This document shows positions 36,637 through 45,686 of a stretch of DNA of 64,000 nt, piece by piece (within the stretch, counting starts at the first letter, position 1; every line of letters starts with the position of its first letter). Origin of the DNA: an uncultured Alphaproteobacteria bacterium. Its GTDB lineage: Bacteria; Pseudomonadota; Alphaproteobacteria; Caulobacterales; Parvularculaceae. A model generated the notes under the pieces. That model searched no databases, was not told the origin of the DNA, and saw only the letters and a list, made by a program, of their open reading frames with translations. The translations under genes and the position numbers were made by a program. The stretch spans positions 404,239 to 468,238 of the forward strand of contig CADEDN010000001.1 of NCBI GenBank assembly GCA_902826095.1. Reading direction: 5' to 3'.

Positions 36637-38013
36637 TCAGATGAGCGGCGCGAGCCAGAGCGCCGCGATGATCCCAATTGGAATGATCGCCCTTATGGCA
36701 AACCGCCAGAGCGCATAAAGCGTCGATGAGGCGCGCATTTCCGACTGAGTCGCAGTCTTCGATAGCGCAAATCCTGCAAACAGCGCGATCAGCAAGCCGT
36801 TGAGCGGCAAGAGAAGGGATGCGATCGAAAAATCGAGGATGTCGAAAATCGATTTGTCGGCGAATCCGGGGATCGTCGGCAGCAGACGGACACTCGCCCA
36901 GACATTGAAGGACAGCGCCGCTGCAAGGCCGACGAACCATGCGCCTACGCCGACGGCGATCGAGGCGGGGAGGCGCCGCATTCCTTTTCTTTCAAGCCAG
37001 GCGACGACCGGTTCAATCGTGCCGACGCCGGTCGTAAAGGCGGCGATGAATACAAGGATGAAGAACGCCGAACCGACGGCATAGCCCGCCGGCATATTGG
37101 CGAAAGCCGCCGGCATCGACACAAAGACAAGCCCTGGACCGGCTGCCGGATCAATGCCGAGCGCGAAAGTGATTGGGAAAATCGAAAGGCCGGCGATTAA
37201 CGCAAAACTCGTGTCCGTGACAGCGACAGCCGCGGCGCCGCCGAGGATCGAAACGCGCTTTGGGAGATAGGCGCCGAACGCCATCAGGGCGCCAAGCCCG
37301 ACGCCGAGCGAAAAGAACGCCTGTCCGCAGGCGGCGGCGATCGCCTCCGCCGACAGTTTCGAAAAATCCGGGACAAAGAGGAACTGAACCGCCCGTCTGA
37401 AATCGCCGGTCAGCGAGGCGTATATCGCAAGGCCGATCATCAGCGTAAACAGGGCGGGCATCAGTAAATTCGCGACGCGTTCTAGGCCTTCCTTGACGCC
37501 GCGCGCGACGACAAGAACGACGAGCGCCATGAAGACTGTATGGCCGATGACAATGCGAATTGGCGAAGCGAGGAGGCCGTCAAAGCGCGTCTGGTGAACG
37601 TCGGGGGTCGCGCCGTCGAGGCCTCCTGACAGGATGAAGTTTGCTGTGAAGTCGACGACCCAGCCGGCGACAACGCTGTAATAGGCGATCCCGACAAACG
37701 GGATCAGCACGCAAAGCCACCCGATGACCCTCCAGAACGGAGAGGCGCTCACCGCCTCGCTGAGCGTCCTGATCGCATGGCTTGGGCTGCCTGCGCCGCG
37801 CCTTCCGATAATCAGTTCAGCGATGATCAACGGCAGACCGAAAATAGCGACGGCGGCGATATAGGTCAGCACAAAGGCGCCGCCGCCATATTGGCCGGCG
37901 AGAAATGGAAAGCGCCAGATATTGCCGAGCCCGATCGCCATCCCGGATGCGACAAGAACGAACGACATGCCGGACGACCATTGCGCTCCTTGCGGAGGGA
38001 TTTGTTCGGTCAT
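36637..38013 (-). CDS. Sodium-dependent neurotransmitter:sodium symporter (NSS) family transporter
   Basis: 458 residues with 11-12 membrane helices and the LeuT fold. The unwound helix 1 motif ASGMAIGLGNIWRFPFLAG (about 22-40) binds sodium and substrate. Helix 6-8 segments (GQAFFSLGVGLGALMAFGAY) also fit. Bacterial NSS carriers import amino acids or biogenic amines such as tryptophan, tyrosine or tyramine. Facing the amine catabolic genes, with only 5 bases between the stop codons, it could supply their substrate, although that oxidation is periplasmic. It is last in a leftward set with the CDGSH-cupin and amidohydrolase genes. Confidence 0.92.
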   Translation of the reverse strand: MTEQIPPQGAQWSSGMSFVLVASGMAIGLGNIWRFPFLAGQYGGGAFVLTYIAAVAIFGLPLIIAELIIGRRGAGSPSHAIRTLSEAVSASPFWRVIGWLCVLIPFVGIAYYSVVAGWVVDFTANFILSGGLDGATPDVHQTRFDGLLASPIRIVIGHTVFMALVVLVVARGVKEGLERVANLLMPALFTLMIGLAIYASLTGDFRRAVQFLFVPDFSKLSAEAIAAACGQAFFSLGVGLGALMAFGAYLPKRVSILGGAAAVAVTDTSFALIAGLSIFPITFALGIDPAAGPGLVFVSMPAAFANMPAGYAVGSAFFILVFIAAFTTGVGTIEPVVAWLERKGMRRLPASIAVGVGAWFVGLAAALSFNVWASVRLLPTIPGFADKSIFDILDFSIASLLLPLNGLLIALFAGFALSKTATQSEMRASSTLYALWRFAIRAIIPIGIIAALWLAPLI

Positions 38014-38022
38014 GACGGTCCC

Positions 38023-39084
38023 TCAATAATTGATGGCCGGGCTTCCGGCAGGATAGAACGACCCGGAAAGCGTCATTCCCTCAGGCGACGCGCATTCGAG
38101 GCAATGAAGCTGCTTTCTTGGCAGATAGACAATGTCGCCTGCACGAACGGACGCCTTCCTTGACTCCGTCCACATCACGCCTTCGCCCGAAAGGATGAGC
38201 AGGGATTCCTCGTAAAGGTGGCGATGCGGTGTTGCGCGTGACTTCGGGATGGCGCCGATGAATTGCGTCACCTGATCGGCGCCCTTGTCCGGCGTCGTCA
38301 GGACCTGATAGAAGCGCTCGCCCATCGCTTGGCGTTCGTTTTCATCGACTATTGTCATTCGGTTCGGAAATCGGCGATCGAACGCGCCCGGACCCTTAAC
38401 CAAGCTTGGCGGCGATGGCGGACAAACAGTCGCCGCTAAGAGCGGCAGCGCGCCGCCACGTTGTCGTGCGCGGAATCTTTCACCGGGCCGAACTGCAAGC
38501 GCCGAATGAAGCGGGACACCAAACGATTCCTCACCGATTTCGATGACTGCATCGCCCTTGCATACAAACAACGAAACTTCCGCGTCACCGAAGGATAGCA
38601 TCGCCGGCGCCGAATCAATCGGCTCCAGCAGGAACATGGAAAGCTTGTCGGCGCCGTCCGACGCTGAGATCGCGGGAAGAACCCGCCAGCCGCCTCTAAC
38701 GTCGCCATCGCTTTGCCGAGCGGTCAGGACGAAACAACCGCCGTCGAGCATGGCGCGACCGAATTCGCCGCTGTTCCGACTACAGTGTTGCGCGCGCGCC
38801 CAGTCGATCGCTCCCCGCTCGTCGTTTTCCTCATAGGCGCCGAGCGCGTTATGCGAGCCGTCGCAATAGGGCGGCGTTTTCGTTCGCTTGCAGGCGCATA
38901 ACAGCGCTTCGTCGCCAGCGCGGCGCGCCGTCACCTTGACCGGTGAGAAGGCAGTTCCCCTGTGAGATCCGTCACACACGGGCTGCCTCGCGCTCCTGCC
39001 GCATGCGCACCAGAAAAGCGCGTCGCCCTCGCGTTCAAATTTGACGAGCAGCGGCCGTCGTCCGGCGACTTCCGGCGCGTTCAT
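38023..39084 (-). CDS. Fusion of two CDGSH iron-sulfur motifs with a C-terminal cupin
   Basis: 353 residues. Two CDGSH motifs stand in tandem: Cys26, Cys28, Cys37, His41 and Cys63, Cys65, Cys74, His78. The spacing (2, 9, 4) is the mitoNEET [2Fe-2S] pattern in both. A middle domain (about 100-235) looks like a degenerate cupin barrel without metal ligands. The C-terminal cupin has His287, His289, Glu293 and His327, the full set for one metal. Both CDGSH and cupin modules are soluble. I do not know a characterised protein with this layout. An iron-sulfur-assisted dioxygenase or sensor is inference. Its ATG overlaps the amidohydrolase stop. Confidence 0.88.
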   Translation of the reverse strand: MNAPEVAGRRPLLVKFEREGDALFWCACGRSARQPVCDGSHRGTAFSPVKVTARRAGDEALLCACKRTKTPPYCDGSHNALGAYEENDERGAIDWARAQHCSRNSGEFGRAMLDGGCFVLTARQSDGDVRGGWRVLPAISASDGADKLSMFLLEPIDSAPAMLSFGDAEVSLFVCKGDAVIEIGEESFGVPLHSALAVRPGERFRARQRGGALPLLAATVCPPSPPSLVKGPGAFDRRFPNRMTIVDENERQAMGERFYQVLTTPDKGADQVTQFIGAIPKSRATPHRHLYEESLLILSGEGVMWTESRKASVRAGDIVYLPRKQLHCLECASPEGMTLSGSFYPAGSPAINY

Positions 39085-40439
39085 TGCGCCGCAGCCCCGG
39101 CGAGATCAAGCGACGCGCGGTCAATCACAGCGCCGTCTTTCATCACCATGTCGATCAGCTTGGCGTTGTTGATGTCCTCCGTCGGATCCGCATGGAGGAG
39201 AACGAGATCGGCCTTCATGCCGGGCGCTATGAGGCCGACCTCATTTTCCTTGCCGAGAAAGCGCGCCGCATTGTGTGTCGCGATCATCAAGACATCGATT
39301 GGCGCGATGCCCGCCGCGACCAGCAATTCCATTTCGCGGTGAGCGGCGGGCCCGCTTGTCTGGTCGGTCGCGAGCGCGATGACGCCGCCGGCGGCGTGAA
39401 TCTTCTTCAGGTTTTCCTGCGCGATCGGAGTCATGATTTTCATCCACCATGTCCAGCTTCGATCCTGATATTCTTTGCGGGTCTCGGTCTTTAGATTCTG
39501 GATCTCCGTCGCTGACAGCGCGGCCTTGTAGAGCGGCTCGTCAAGATATTCAGGGTGCTCGGCGAGCCGGCTGTAACTCTCGCCGATCGTCAGGGTCGAC
39601 GCCATGGGGATTTTCTTGGCCGCCATCAACCGCACGAAACTGTCGGAGACCGGCCCCTGGATAACAGGGTGCGCGAGCGTATCGACGCCGGCGAAAATCG
39701 CTTCGCGCGCGCGCAATTCGCTCGACGTGTGCACAGTGGTCCGGACGCCCTTGTCGTTGTAAAATTCGACCATGTGCTGGAGGAGGTCGATGGGGAGCAG
39801 CGGAATTAGCGGACGCGCGCCCCAGCCGCGCTCCTCAAGTGTGAATTTGACAAGGTCCGGCTTCCGGCTCGCATGCGCTTCGAGCGCGGGGATCGCCTCA
39901 GGCCAATCGTCAACCAGCGTTGCGTAGGGACTGGCGCCGTGGCTGCCGGGATAGGTGACGATGCCGCCGGTTGCGAATATGCGCGGCGACTGGATCTTTC
40001 CCTCTCGTTCGTCCTCTCTCAGCGAGAAAATAAAGTCCGGATCATTGCCGGCGTCATAAATTGAGGTGACGCCGGCGTAGAGATAGCTTGCAAGCGCCTG
40101 CTCTCCGTCGCGACGATTCGCCTTTTTCCGTTTGTGGCCCGACGGGTCGGCCGCGCCGCGCAGATGGACATGCGTGTCGATCAACCCCGGGATCAGGTAT
40201 TTTCCCTGACCGTCGATGCGGCTGACGGTGTCGTTCTGGATGAAGGGCGCGTCGTCAACGCGTGCGATTCGATCGTCCTTGATGAGGACGAACGAGCCGG
40301 CGCGCGCCGGCGCCCCGGAACCGTCAATTACGGTGACGTTTTCAATCAGCACCGACGCGGCGTATGCGCCTTCCCCTCCCGAAAAGACCGCCGAAACGAC
40401 GGCAATATTGAAAATCGTTCTGATCACAGTCCGCCCCAC
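39081..40439 (-). CDS. Secreted amidohydrolase-superfamily protein
   Basis: 452 residues from a GTG at 40439; a second GTG at 40427 is equally possible. A signal peptide ends GEGAYA. The metal-dependent amidohydrolase fold is indicated by the strand-1 motif LIPGLIDTHVHLRG, the candidate bridging lysine in DLVKFTLEERGWG, the histidines in TTVHTSSEL and DTLAHPV, and the strand-8 aspartate in IALATDQTSG. This resembles imidazolonepropionase-like or prolidase-like periplasmic amidohydrolases. The substrate is unknown; an N-acyl amine or amide that frees a substrate for the amine dehydrogenase is conceivable. It heads the leftward operon. Confidence 0.85.
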   Translation of the reverse strand: MGRTVIRTIFNIAVVSAVFSGGEGAYAASVLIENVTVIDGSGAPARAGSFVLIKDDRIARVDDAPFIQNDTVSRIDGQGKYLIPGLIDTHVHLRGAADPSGHKRKKANRRDGEQALASYLYAGVTSIYDAGNDPDFIFSLREDEREGKIQSPRIFATGGIVTYPGSHGASPYATLVDDWPEAIPALEAHASRKPDLVKFTLEERGWGARPLIPLLPIDLLQHMVEFYNDKGVRTTVHTSSELRAREAIFAGVDTLAHPVIQGPVSDSFVRLMAAKKIPMASTLTIGESYSRLAEHPEYLDEPLYKAALSATEIQNLKTETRKEYQDRSWTWWMKIMTPIAQENLKKIHAAGGVIALATDQTSGPAAHREMELLVAAGIAPIDVLMIATHNAARFLGKENEVGLIAPGMKADLVLLHADPTEDINNAKLIDMVMKDGAVIDRASLDLAGAAAQ

Positions 40440-40544
40440 CTCGTCCGCCCGTCAGACTGGCGATTTTCAAGGTCCCAAGCAAGCGCCTCGCCATCGCGGG
40501 CGTCCCTGTATTAAATGCTCTGGGAGCAATAACGGAAATCGCCA

Positions 40545-42023
40545 ATGGCCAAAAAACCGCTAATCCTCGCCATTGATCAGGGCACGACGTCGAGCCGCGC
40601 AATGGCGTTTGACGACAACGCCGCCATTGTATCGGTTGCGCAAAGAGAGTTCGCCCAGATTTACCCAAGGCCAGGCTGGGTCGAGCATGATCCGGAAGCG
40701 ATCTGGTCGACAACGCTTCTGACGGCGCGCGAAGCGATTGGCGCGGCGCAGGCGAAGGGCGGCGAGGTTGTTGCGATCGGAATCACCAATCAGCGCGAGA
40801 CGACGCTTCTCTGGGACCGCAAATCGTTAAAGGCGGTCCACAACGCCATCGTCTGGCAGGATCGACGCACAGCGGATGTCTGCGCCGCTCTGAAATCAGA
40901 AGGCGAAGAAGAAAACGTCCAGCGGAAAACGGGCCTGCTGCTGGACCCTTATTTCTCGGCGACGAAGCTCGCCTTCATTCTCGATCATGTCGACGGCGCG
41001 CGCGCGCGCGCCGAACGCGGCGAACTCGCCTTCGGCACCGTCGACAGTTTCCTCCTTTCGCGCCTCACCGGCGGCGCGCATTTAACCGATGCGACGAACG
41101 CCAGCCGCACGAGTTTGTACAACATCAGAGAAGATCGATGGGATGAGCAAATGCTCGATCGCTTTCGGATTCCATTAGCTGCGCTTCCTGAAGTGTGCGA
41201 CAATGTCAGCGATTTCGGCATGACATCGCCTGAATTGTTCGGTCGTTCGATTCCGGTGTTCGCGATGATCGGTGACCAGCAGTCCGCGGCGATCGGTCAA
41301 GCCTGCCTTGAGCCCGGCGACATCAAGAGCACCTATGGGACGGGCTGCTTCGTCCTGGCCCCGATCAAGGGATTCGCGCTGTCTAAGAACCGCCTCCTGA
41401 CGACGATCAGCCGGCGCATCGACGGCAATACTCATTATGCGCTTGAAGGATCGATTTTCATCGCTGGCGCGGCCGTCCAATGGCTGCGCGACAGCCTTCA
41501 GATCATCAAGTCGTCGGCCGAGACGGAAGCGCTTGCGAAGTCGCTGGCGTCGAATAACGGCGTCTATCTCGTGCCGGCGTTTGCGGGACTTGGCGCGCCG
41601 CATTGGGCGGCCGACGCGCGCGGCCTCATCAGCGGCCTGACGCGCGGCGCGGGGAGGGCGGAACTTGCGCGCGCCGCGCTTGAAAGCGTCGCCTACCAGA
41701 CGGCGGATCTCATCGACGCGATGGCGGCGGACGGCGCGCCCTGCAGAACGCTGAAAGTCGACGGCGGCATGGTCGCCAACGACTGGCTGATGCAGTTTCT
41801 TGCGGACATCCAGAACGCGCCGATCGACCGACCTGCCTTTATGGAGACGACAGCGCTTGGCGCCGCATTCCTTGCTGGCGTCAAGGCAGGCGTATACGGA
41901 TCGTTCGAATCAATCGGCAAGCTCCGACGGACGGCTGAAATCTTTCGGCCGGCGATGCCCGATGAACAGCGAAGAAGGCTGCGGGCCGAGTGGAAGACCG
42001 CTCTTGATCGCGCGTTGATGTAG
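40545..42023 (+). CDS. glpK: Glycerol kinase
   Basis: 492 residues of the FGGY family. The N-terminal phosphate motif is LAIDQGTTSSRAMAFD (residues 7-22). NQRETTLLWDR, GTVDSFLLSRLTGGAH and the second FGGY signature region are present, and the length equals the usual 495-500. It phosphorylates glycerol to glycerol 3-phosphate in the cytoplasm. No glpF, glpD or glpR is adjacent. It is divergent from the amidohydrolase with a 105-base gap that must hold both promoters. Confidence 0.96.
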   Translation: MAKKPLILAIDQGTTSSRAMAFDDNAAIVSVAQREFAQIYPRPGWVEHDPEAIWSTTLLTAREAIGAAQAKGGEVVAIGITNQRETTLLWDRKSLKAVHNAIVWQDRRTADVCAALKSEGEEENVQRKTGLLLDPYFSATKLAFILDHVDGARARAERGELAFGTVDSFLLSRLTGGAHLTDATNASRTSLYNIREDRWDEQMLDRFRIPLAALPEVCDNVSDFGMTSPELFGRSIPVFAMIGDQQSAAIGQACLEPGDIKSTYGTGCFVLAPIKGFALSKNRLLTTISRRIDGNTHYALEGSIFIAGAAVQWLRDSLQIIKSSAETEALAKSLASNNGVYLVPAFAGLGAPHWAADARGLISGLTRGAGRAELARAALESVAYQTADLIDAMAADGAPCRTLKVDGGMVANDWLMQFLADIQNAPIDRPAFMETTALGAAFLAGVKAGVYGSFESIGKLRRTAEIFRPAMPDEQRRRLRAEWKTALDRALM

Positions 42024-42132
42024 CGCGATGGAGGTCGCGCGCCGCGCCATGAAATGACGTGCGATCGGCTGATTGATCATGACCTTGACCCGCGTATCGC
42101 GTTCTTGCGACGCCTTCGGGTGGAACAAGAAT

Positions 42133-42972
42133 TCAAAGGCCGGGCGGAAGGCGTCCTTCGAATTCAAGTTCGTAGGGCCCCGTCATGATGACGTGATCAT
42201 CATCGCGCCACTCGATCGCCAGGATGCCGCCATCGAGTTCGATGGTCGCTTTGCGATCGGTAAGCCGGCGCCGATTTGCGGCGACAAGAGCCGCGCACGC
42301 GGCGGTGCCGCAGGCTTTGGTGATGCCGGCGCCGCGCTCCCAGACGCGCAGTCGGATCAAGTGCTTGCCGCGCACCTCGGCGACGGAGACATTCGCGCGT
42401 TCTGGAAACAGCGGATGATTTTCGATCATCGGCCCGAATTTGTCGAGCGCCTGCGCCTCCGCGTTCTCGACGAAGAAGATGCAGTGCGGATTGCCCATAT
42501 TGACGGCGGAAGGCCCCCAAAGGACTGGCTTGTCGATCGGGCCGAGCTTGATGTCGATGAAGCGCGTGTCCTGAAATTCCTCGGCGAGCGGGATTTGTTT
42601 CCAGTGGAATTTCGGAACGCCCATGTCGACTGAGACGCGGCGCTCGCCGACGCGCTCGGCTGAAATTTCGCCGGACATTGTATCGAACGCGACGCCGCTG
42701 TCGCCAGACTCGTCCATCAAGATCGCGCCGACGCAGCGCGCGGCGTTGCCGCACGCGCCCACCTCGGAGCCGTCAGCGTTCCAGACGCCCATGAACGGCC
42801 CGCCGCGGTCTTCAATCGTGATCACCTGGTCGCAGCCGATCCCCTGTTTTCGGTCGGCGATGAGTCGCGCAGCGTCTTCCGTCATGGGCGCTTTTGCATG
42901 ACGGAGATCGATCACGACAAAATCGTTGCCCAGCCCGTTCATTTTGCGGAATGGAAGGCCGGCAAGCGACAT
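42133..42972 (-). CDS. dapF: Diaminopimelate epimerase
   Basis: 279 residues from the ATG at 42972; a TTG nine bases upstream is less likely. Converts LL- to meso-diaminopimelate for lysine and peptidoglycan. The N-terminal KMNGLGNDFVVID is classic. The two catalytic cysteines are Cys74 (GACGNAARC) and Cys221 (KACGTAAC). Length is normal. It is transcribed leftward alone and converges on glpK. Confidence 0.96.
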   Translation of the reverse strand: MSLAGLPFRKMNGLGNDFVVIDLRHAKAPMTEDAARLIADRKQGIGCDQVITIEDRGGPFMGVWNADGSEVGACGNAARCVGAILMDESGDSGVAFDTMSGEISAERVGERRVSVDMGVPKFHWKQIPLAEEFQDTRFIDIKLGPIDKPVLWGPSAVNMGNPHCIFFVENAEAQALDKFGPMIENHPLFPERANVSVAEVRGKHLIRLRVWERGAGITKACGTAACAALVAANRRRLTDRKATIELDGGILAIEWRDDDHVIMTGPYELEFEGRLPPGL

Positions 42973-43025
42973 TGCGTTCAAACCCCGGATGAAGTCACTT
43001 CGCCAATGTAGGGCGATTGCGGCGA

Positions 43026-44636
43026 TTATTCGAGACCCAGCGCTTGAAGCGCGGCGGCGCGCCGCGCCTTCGCCTCGGCGCTAAGCCCGTGATCGGTCTT
43101 TTCCCAATAGGAAGGCCGCGTCAGCAGTTGATGGAGCGCGCGCCAGGCGGCCGCCGACATCATCAGCCAGTAAACAGGGACAAAAATGGCAAAAAAGCTG
43201 AGACGCCAAAGACCGCGTTTCAGCGGGGCGATGGCGGCCAGCGCCAGGAACACGAGATTGCCGGCGGCGAGCGTCGTAACCAGGGCGCCGACGAGGGCGT
43301 CCGGCATGGCGGCGAAGGGCGAGACGCCGGCGGCCGACTGAAACGCGAGGATGAGCCAAAGGATCGGGTTCGCGATCGCCGCGAATGCGGTTCCCCCGAT
43401 GAAGAGATCAACGGACAGGACGCCGCGCCAGCCGCTGAATTTCATGTCGCGTCGATGGACGAACCAGGTCTGGAGAAACCCCTTCATCCAGCGCGTCCGC
43501 TGGCGCATCCAGTTCCCGACCCGGCAATTGGCTTCCTCAAAGGTCGTTGAGTCGATGATAGCGGTCCGATAGCCGCGCCGCGCCAGGCGCAGACCGAGAT
43601 CGGCGTCCTCCGTCACATTATAGGGGTCCCAGCCGCCGACTTCAGCCAGAATGTCGGTGCGAAAAATATTCGACGTGCCGCCGAGCGGCACCGGCGCCCC
43701 GAGCTTGTCGAGCGCCGGCAGGAAGTGATCAAACCACAGGCAATATTCGAGCGTGAAAAGCCGCGTCAGCCAGTTTTCGTCGGGATTATAGAAATTGAGA
43801 GGCGCCTGCACGCATGCAAGGTCGCCGTCCGCCGCCGCGAACGTCTCGGCGGCGATGCGCAACTGGTCAGGTTCCGGTTCGTCTTCCGCGTCATAAATGA
43901 CGATCAGGTCTCCGCGGGCGCAGCAGAGCCCGTAATTGCAGGCCTTTGGTTTTGTCTGCGGGTGGGATGGCGGCACGACGATGATATCGCTGATTTCGTG
44001 CAAATTGAGCCGGTGCGCTTCGGCAATCGTCGCGCGATCGCACTCTTCGAGCAGTATCTTGATGTCGATCTTCGACTTCGGATAGTCGAGCCGATCGATC
44101 GACCGCGCAAGGCCGGGCAGGGCGCTCGCTTCGTCAAACAACGGCGCGAGGATCGTCACCGTCGGCAAATCGCGATCGGCAAGGCGCGCGCGCGGACGGG
44201 CGCCCTTGGCCGAATGCGCAATCGCCGCCAGCCACAATCGGACGATGGCGAGCGATAAGATAAGCGCGGCGGAAATGACTGCGAGCGACGCCAGAGCAAA
44301 CGCTGGCGCAATTAGCGCGGCCGCGAGCAGCGCCGCCGCCAGCGCCGCGCTGCGCCTCCCGAGTGAAAGGCGGATGGCGCGTGCGCTTTCGTCCGGGCGG
44401 CGGTCTGCATGGCCGTTCGTCGCTTCTTCGGCGAGTTCCGGCGCAAAGCGCGTGCGCAAAATCGATGAGAACGCCGAGCTGCTGACACAGTGATCAAGCG
44501 GCGAATCCCGATTCAATGACGTCAAGAACCCCATGCGCCCGCCGCGGATGATCCATGGCGCGCGCCCGTCGCGAAAATATTTCCGGAGGCGTTTGAAATC
44601 CTGGAGGGCGGGATCCGGAGGCGCGCTTTGCGTCAT
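43026..44636 (-). CDS. Family 2 membrane glycosyltransferase
   Basis: 536 residues from the ATG at 44636. An N-terminal hydrophilic region is followed by two membrane helices (about 95-145). Then comes a GT2 domain with the entry motif TVTILAPLFDEASALPGLAR, a DxD-like YDAEDEPEPDQL, TEDADLGLRLARRGY and the processive-type QRTRWMKG. Three or four further helices complete the C-terminus. The pattern resembles cellulose/polysaccharide synthases, so it may polymerise and export a glycan. The polymer is unknown. It follows an outer-membrane protein gene after 10 bases, suggesting a shared envelope pathway. Confidence 0.9.
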   Translation of the reverse strand: MTQSAPPDPALQDFKRLRKYFRDGRAPWIIRGGRMGFLTSLNRDSPLDHCVSSSAFSSILRTRFAPELAEEATNGHADRRPDESARAIRLSLGRRSAALAAALLAAALIAPAFALASLAVISAALILSLAIVRLWLAAIAHSAKGARPRARLADRDLPTVTILAPLFDEASALPGLARSIDRLDYPKSKIDIKILLEECDRATIAEAHRLNLHEISDIIVVPPSHPQTKPKACNYGLCCARGDLIVIYDAEDEPEPDQLRIAAETFAAADGDLACVQAPLNFYNPDENWLTRLFTLEYCLWFDHFLPALDKLGAPVPLGGTSNIFRTDILAEVGGWDPYNVTEDADLGLRLARRGYRTAIIDSTTFEEANCRVGNWMRQRTRWMKGFLQTWFVHRRDMKFSGWRGVLSVDLFIGGTAFAAIANPILWLILAFQSAAGVSPFAAMPDALVGALVTTLAAGNLVFLALAAIAPLKRGLWRLSFFAIFVPVYWLMMSAAAWRALHQLLTRPSYWEKTDHGLSAEAKARRAAALQALGLE

Positions 44637-44646
44637 CGCATCCGCC

Positions 44647-45435
44647 CTAGAAACTGGACCATGCGCCGAGCATGACGGCGGCGCCGGGCGCGACGCCGTC
44701 GGCCGCAAACTCTTTTTCGCCGCCAATGAGGATCGACCAGCGTTTCCTTGCTCGCCACACCACCGAGCCGCGCGCCTTCACGACATTGAAATTGTCGCCG
44801 CCTGGTCCCTCGTTTCCAATCGAGATTTGCGAGCGAGCCTCGACAAGCAGAAGCCAGCGGGAGGACGGTTCAACGCCGATAAGCGCGTCGGCGCGGATCT
44901 GGTCGGCGGCGGCGCCGAAGCGATAGCGATAACCGGCTTCGGCGACGGCGAAAACTTTGAATGGTTTGAGGAGGACGTCGCGGCCGTGAAGCGCGCGAAA
45001 TTCGGTGTCGACATTCGGCTTGACGAACGCTGTGCGCGTTCCATCGGCCAGTCGCTCGGACCATGCGCCTCCAACGCTGACAGCGGTCGCGGAGTGAAGA
45101 CCGCGCCGGATCTGGCGCTGGAGAGAAAGTTCAGATTCGCCAAAACGCGTGCGCGAAAACTGGCCAAGACCCGATGTCGAAATGCTGGTCCCGTAATAGG
45201 CTTTGCCCGCGAGCATCCATTTCGGCGTGACGCCATATTCAAGATAGGTGTCGGACCCGTATCGCTCAAAACGGCTGACAGGCGTTGTCGACCAGAAATA
45301 GTCAAAGCGGCTGGCGACGAAGAGATCGCCGTCGCCGCGGTTCCACGGACTGGCCGCAGCCTCGCCGAACAAGGCAATGCCGAACAAGGCAATAACGCCC
45401 GTCGCGGCAATCGCGAGAAATGGTCGCGCCCCCAT
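44647..45435 (-). CDS. Probable outer-membrane beta-barrel protein
   Basis: 262 residues with a signal peptide (hydrophobic to about residue 28, ending EAAAS). The mature part has alternating aromatic/polar beta strands and ends GAWSSF, the aromatic C-terminus of outer-membrane barrels. No family is recognised with confidence; it may be a small porin or the exit partner of the downstream glycosyltransferase. An upstream terminator separates it from acnA, so its promoter lies at about 45440-45560. Confidence 0.6.
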   Translation of the reverse strand: MGARPFLAIAATGVIALFGIALFGEAAASPWNRGDGDLFVASRFDYFWSTTPVSRFERYGSDTYLEYGVTPKWMLAGKAYYGTSISTSGLGQFSRTRFGESELSLQRQIRRGLHSATAVSVGGAWSERLADGTRTAFVKPNVDTEFRALHGRDVLLKPFKVFAVAEAGYRYRFGAAADQIRADALIGVEPSSRWLLLVEARSQISIGNEGPGGDNFNVVKARGSVVWRARKRWSILIGGEKEFAADGVAPGAAVMLGAWSSF

Positions 45436-45568
45436 GGGTCCCCGGTCGTCGCAAGCCAGCTTTCGGCCAAACGACGAGGCGGCGCCCAGTTCCGTCTCGC
45501 GATCAGCGGTTGCAGGAAGCTACCCGTCGCACCGACCTTCGCCACCAACCGGAAGTTGCGGCGGCAAA

Positions 45569-45600
45569 GAAAAGCCCGGGCCCAACGGCCCCGGCTTTTC
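45569..45600 (-). terminator. Rho-independent-type terminator of acnA
   Basis: On the minus strand, arms of about 13-14 bases (GAAAAGCCGGGGCC and its near complement) close a short loop, and the downstream arm ends in CTTTTCTTTG. It is 86 bases beyond the acnA stop. Confidence 0.75.
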
Positions 45601-45686
45601 AAATTTATGGTGAAAGATTCTCATCATCCAAAAGCGCGGGTCGGAAGACCTCCAACTCGTTCGCAATTGAATCGTCGCCGATGGTC
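45601..45686. other. 3' leader of acnA
   Basis: Short non-coding stretch between the acnA stop and its terminator. No gene or repeat is seen. Confidence 0.5.

Noticed and set aside
42973..42981. TTG start for dapF
   Set aside because: The ATG three codons later gives the conserved family N-terminus.
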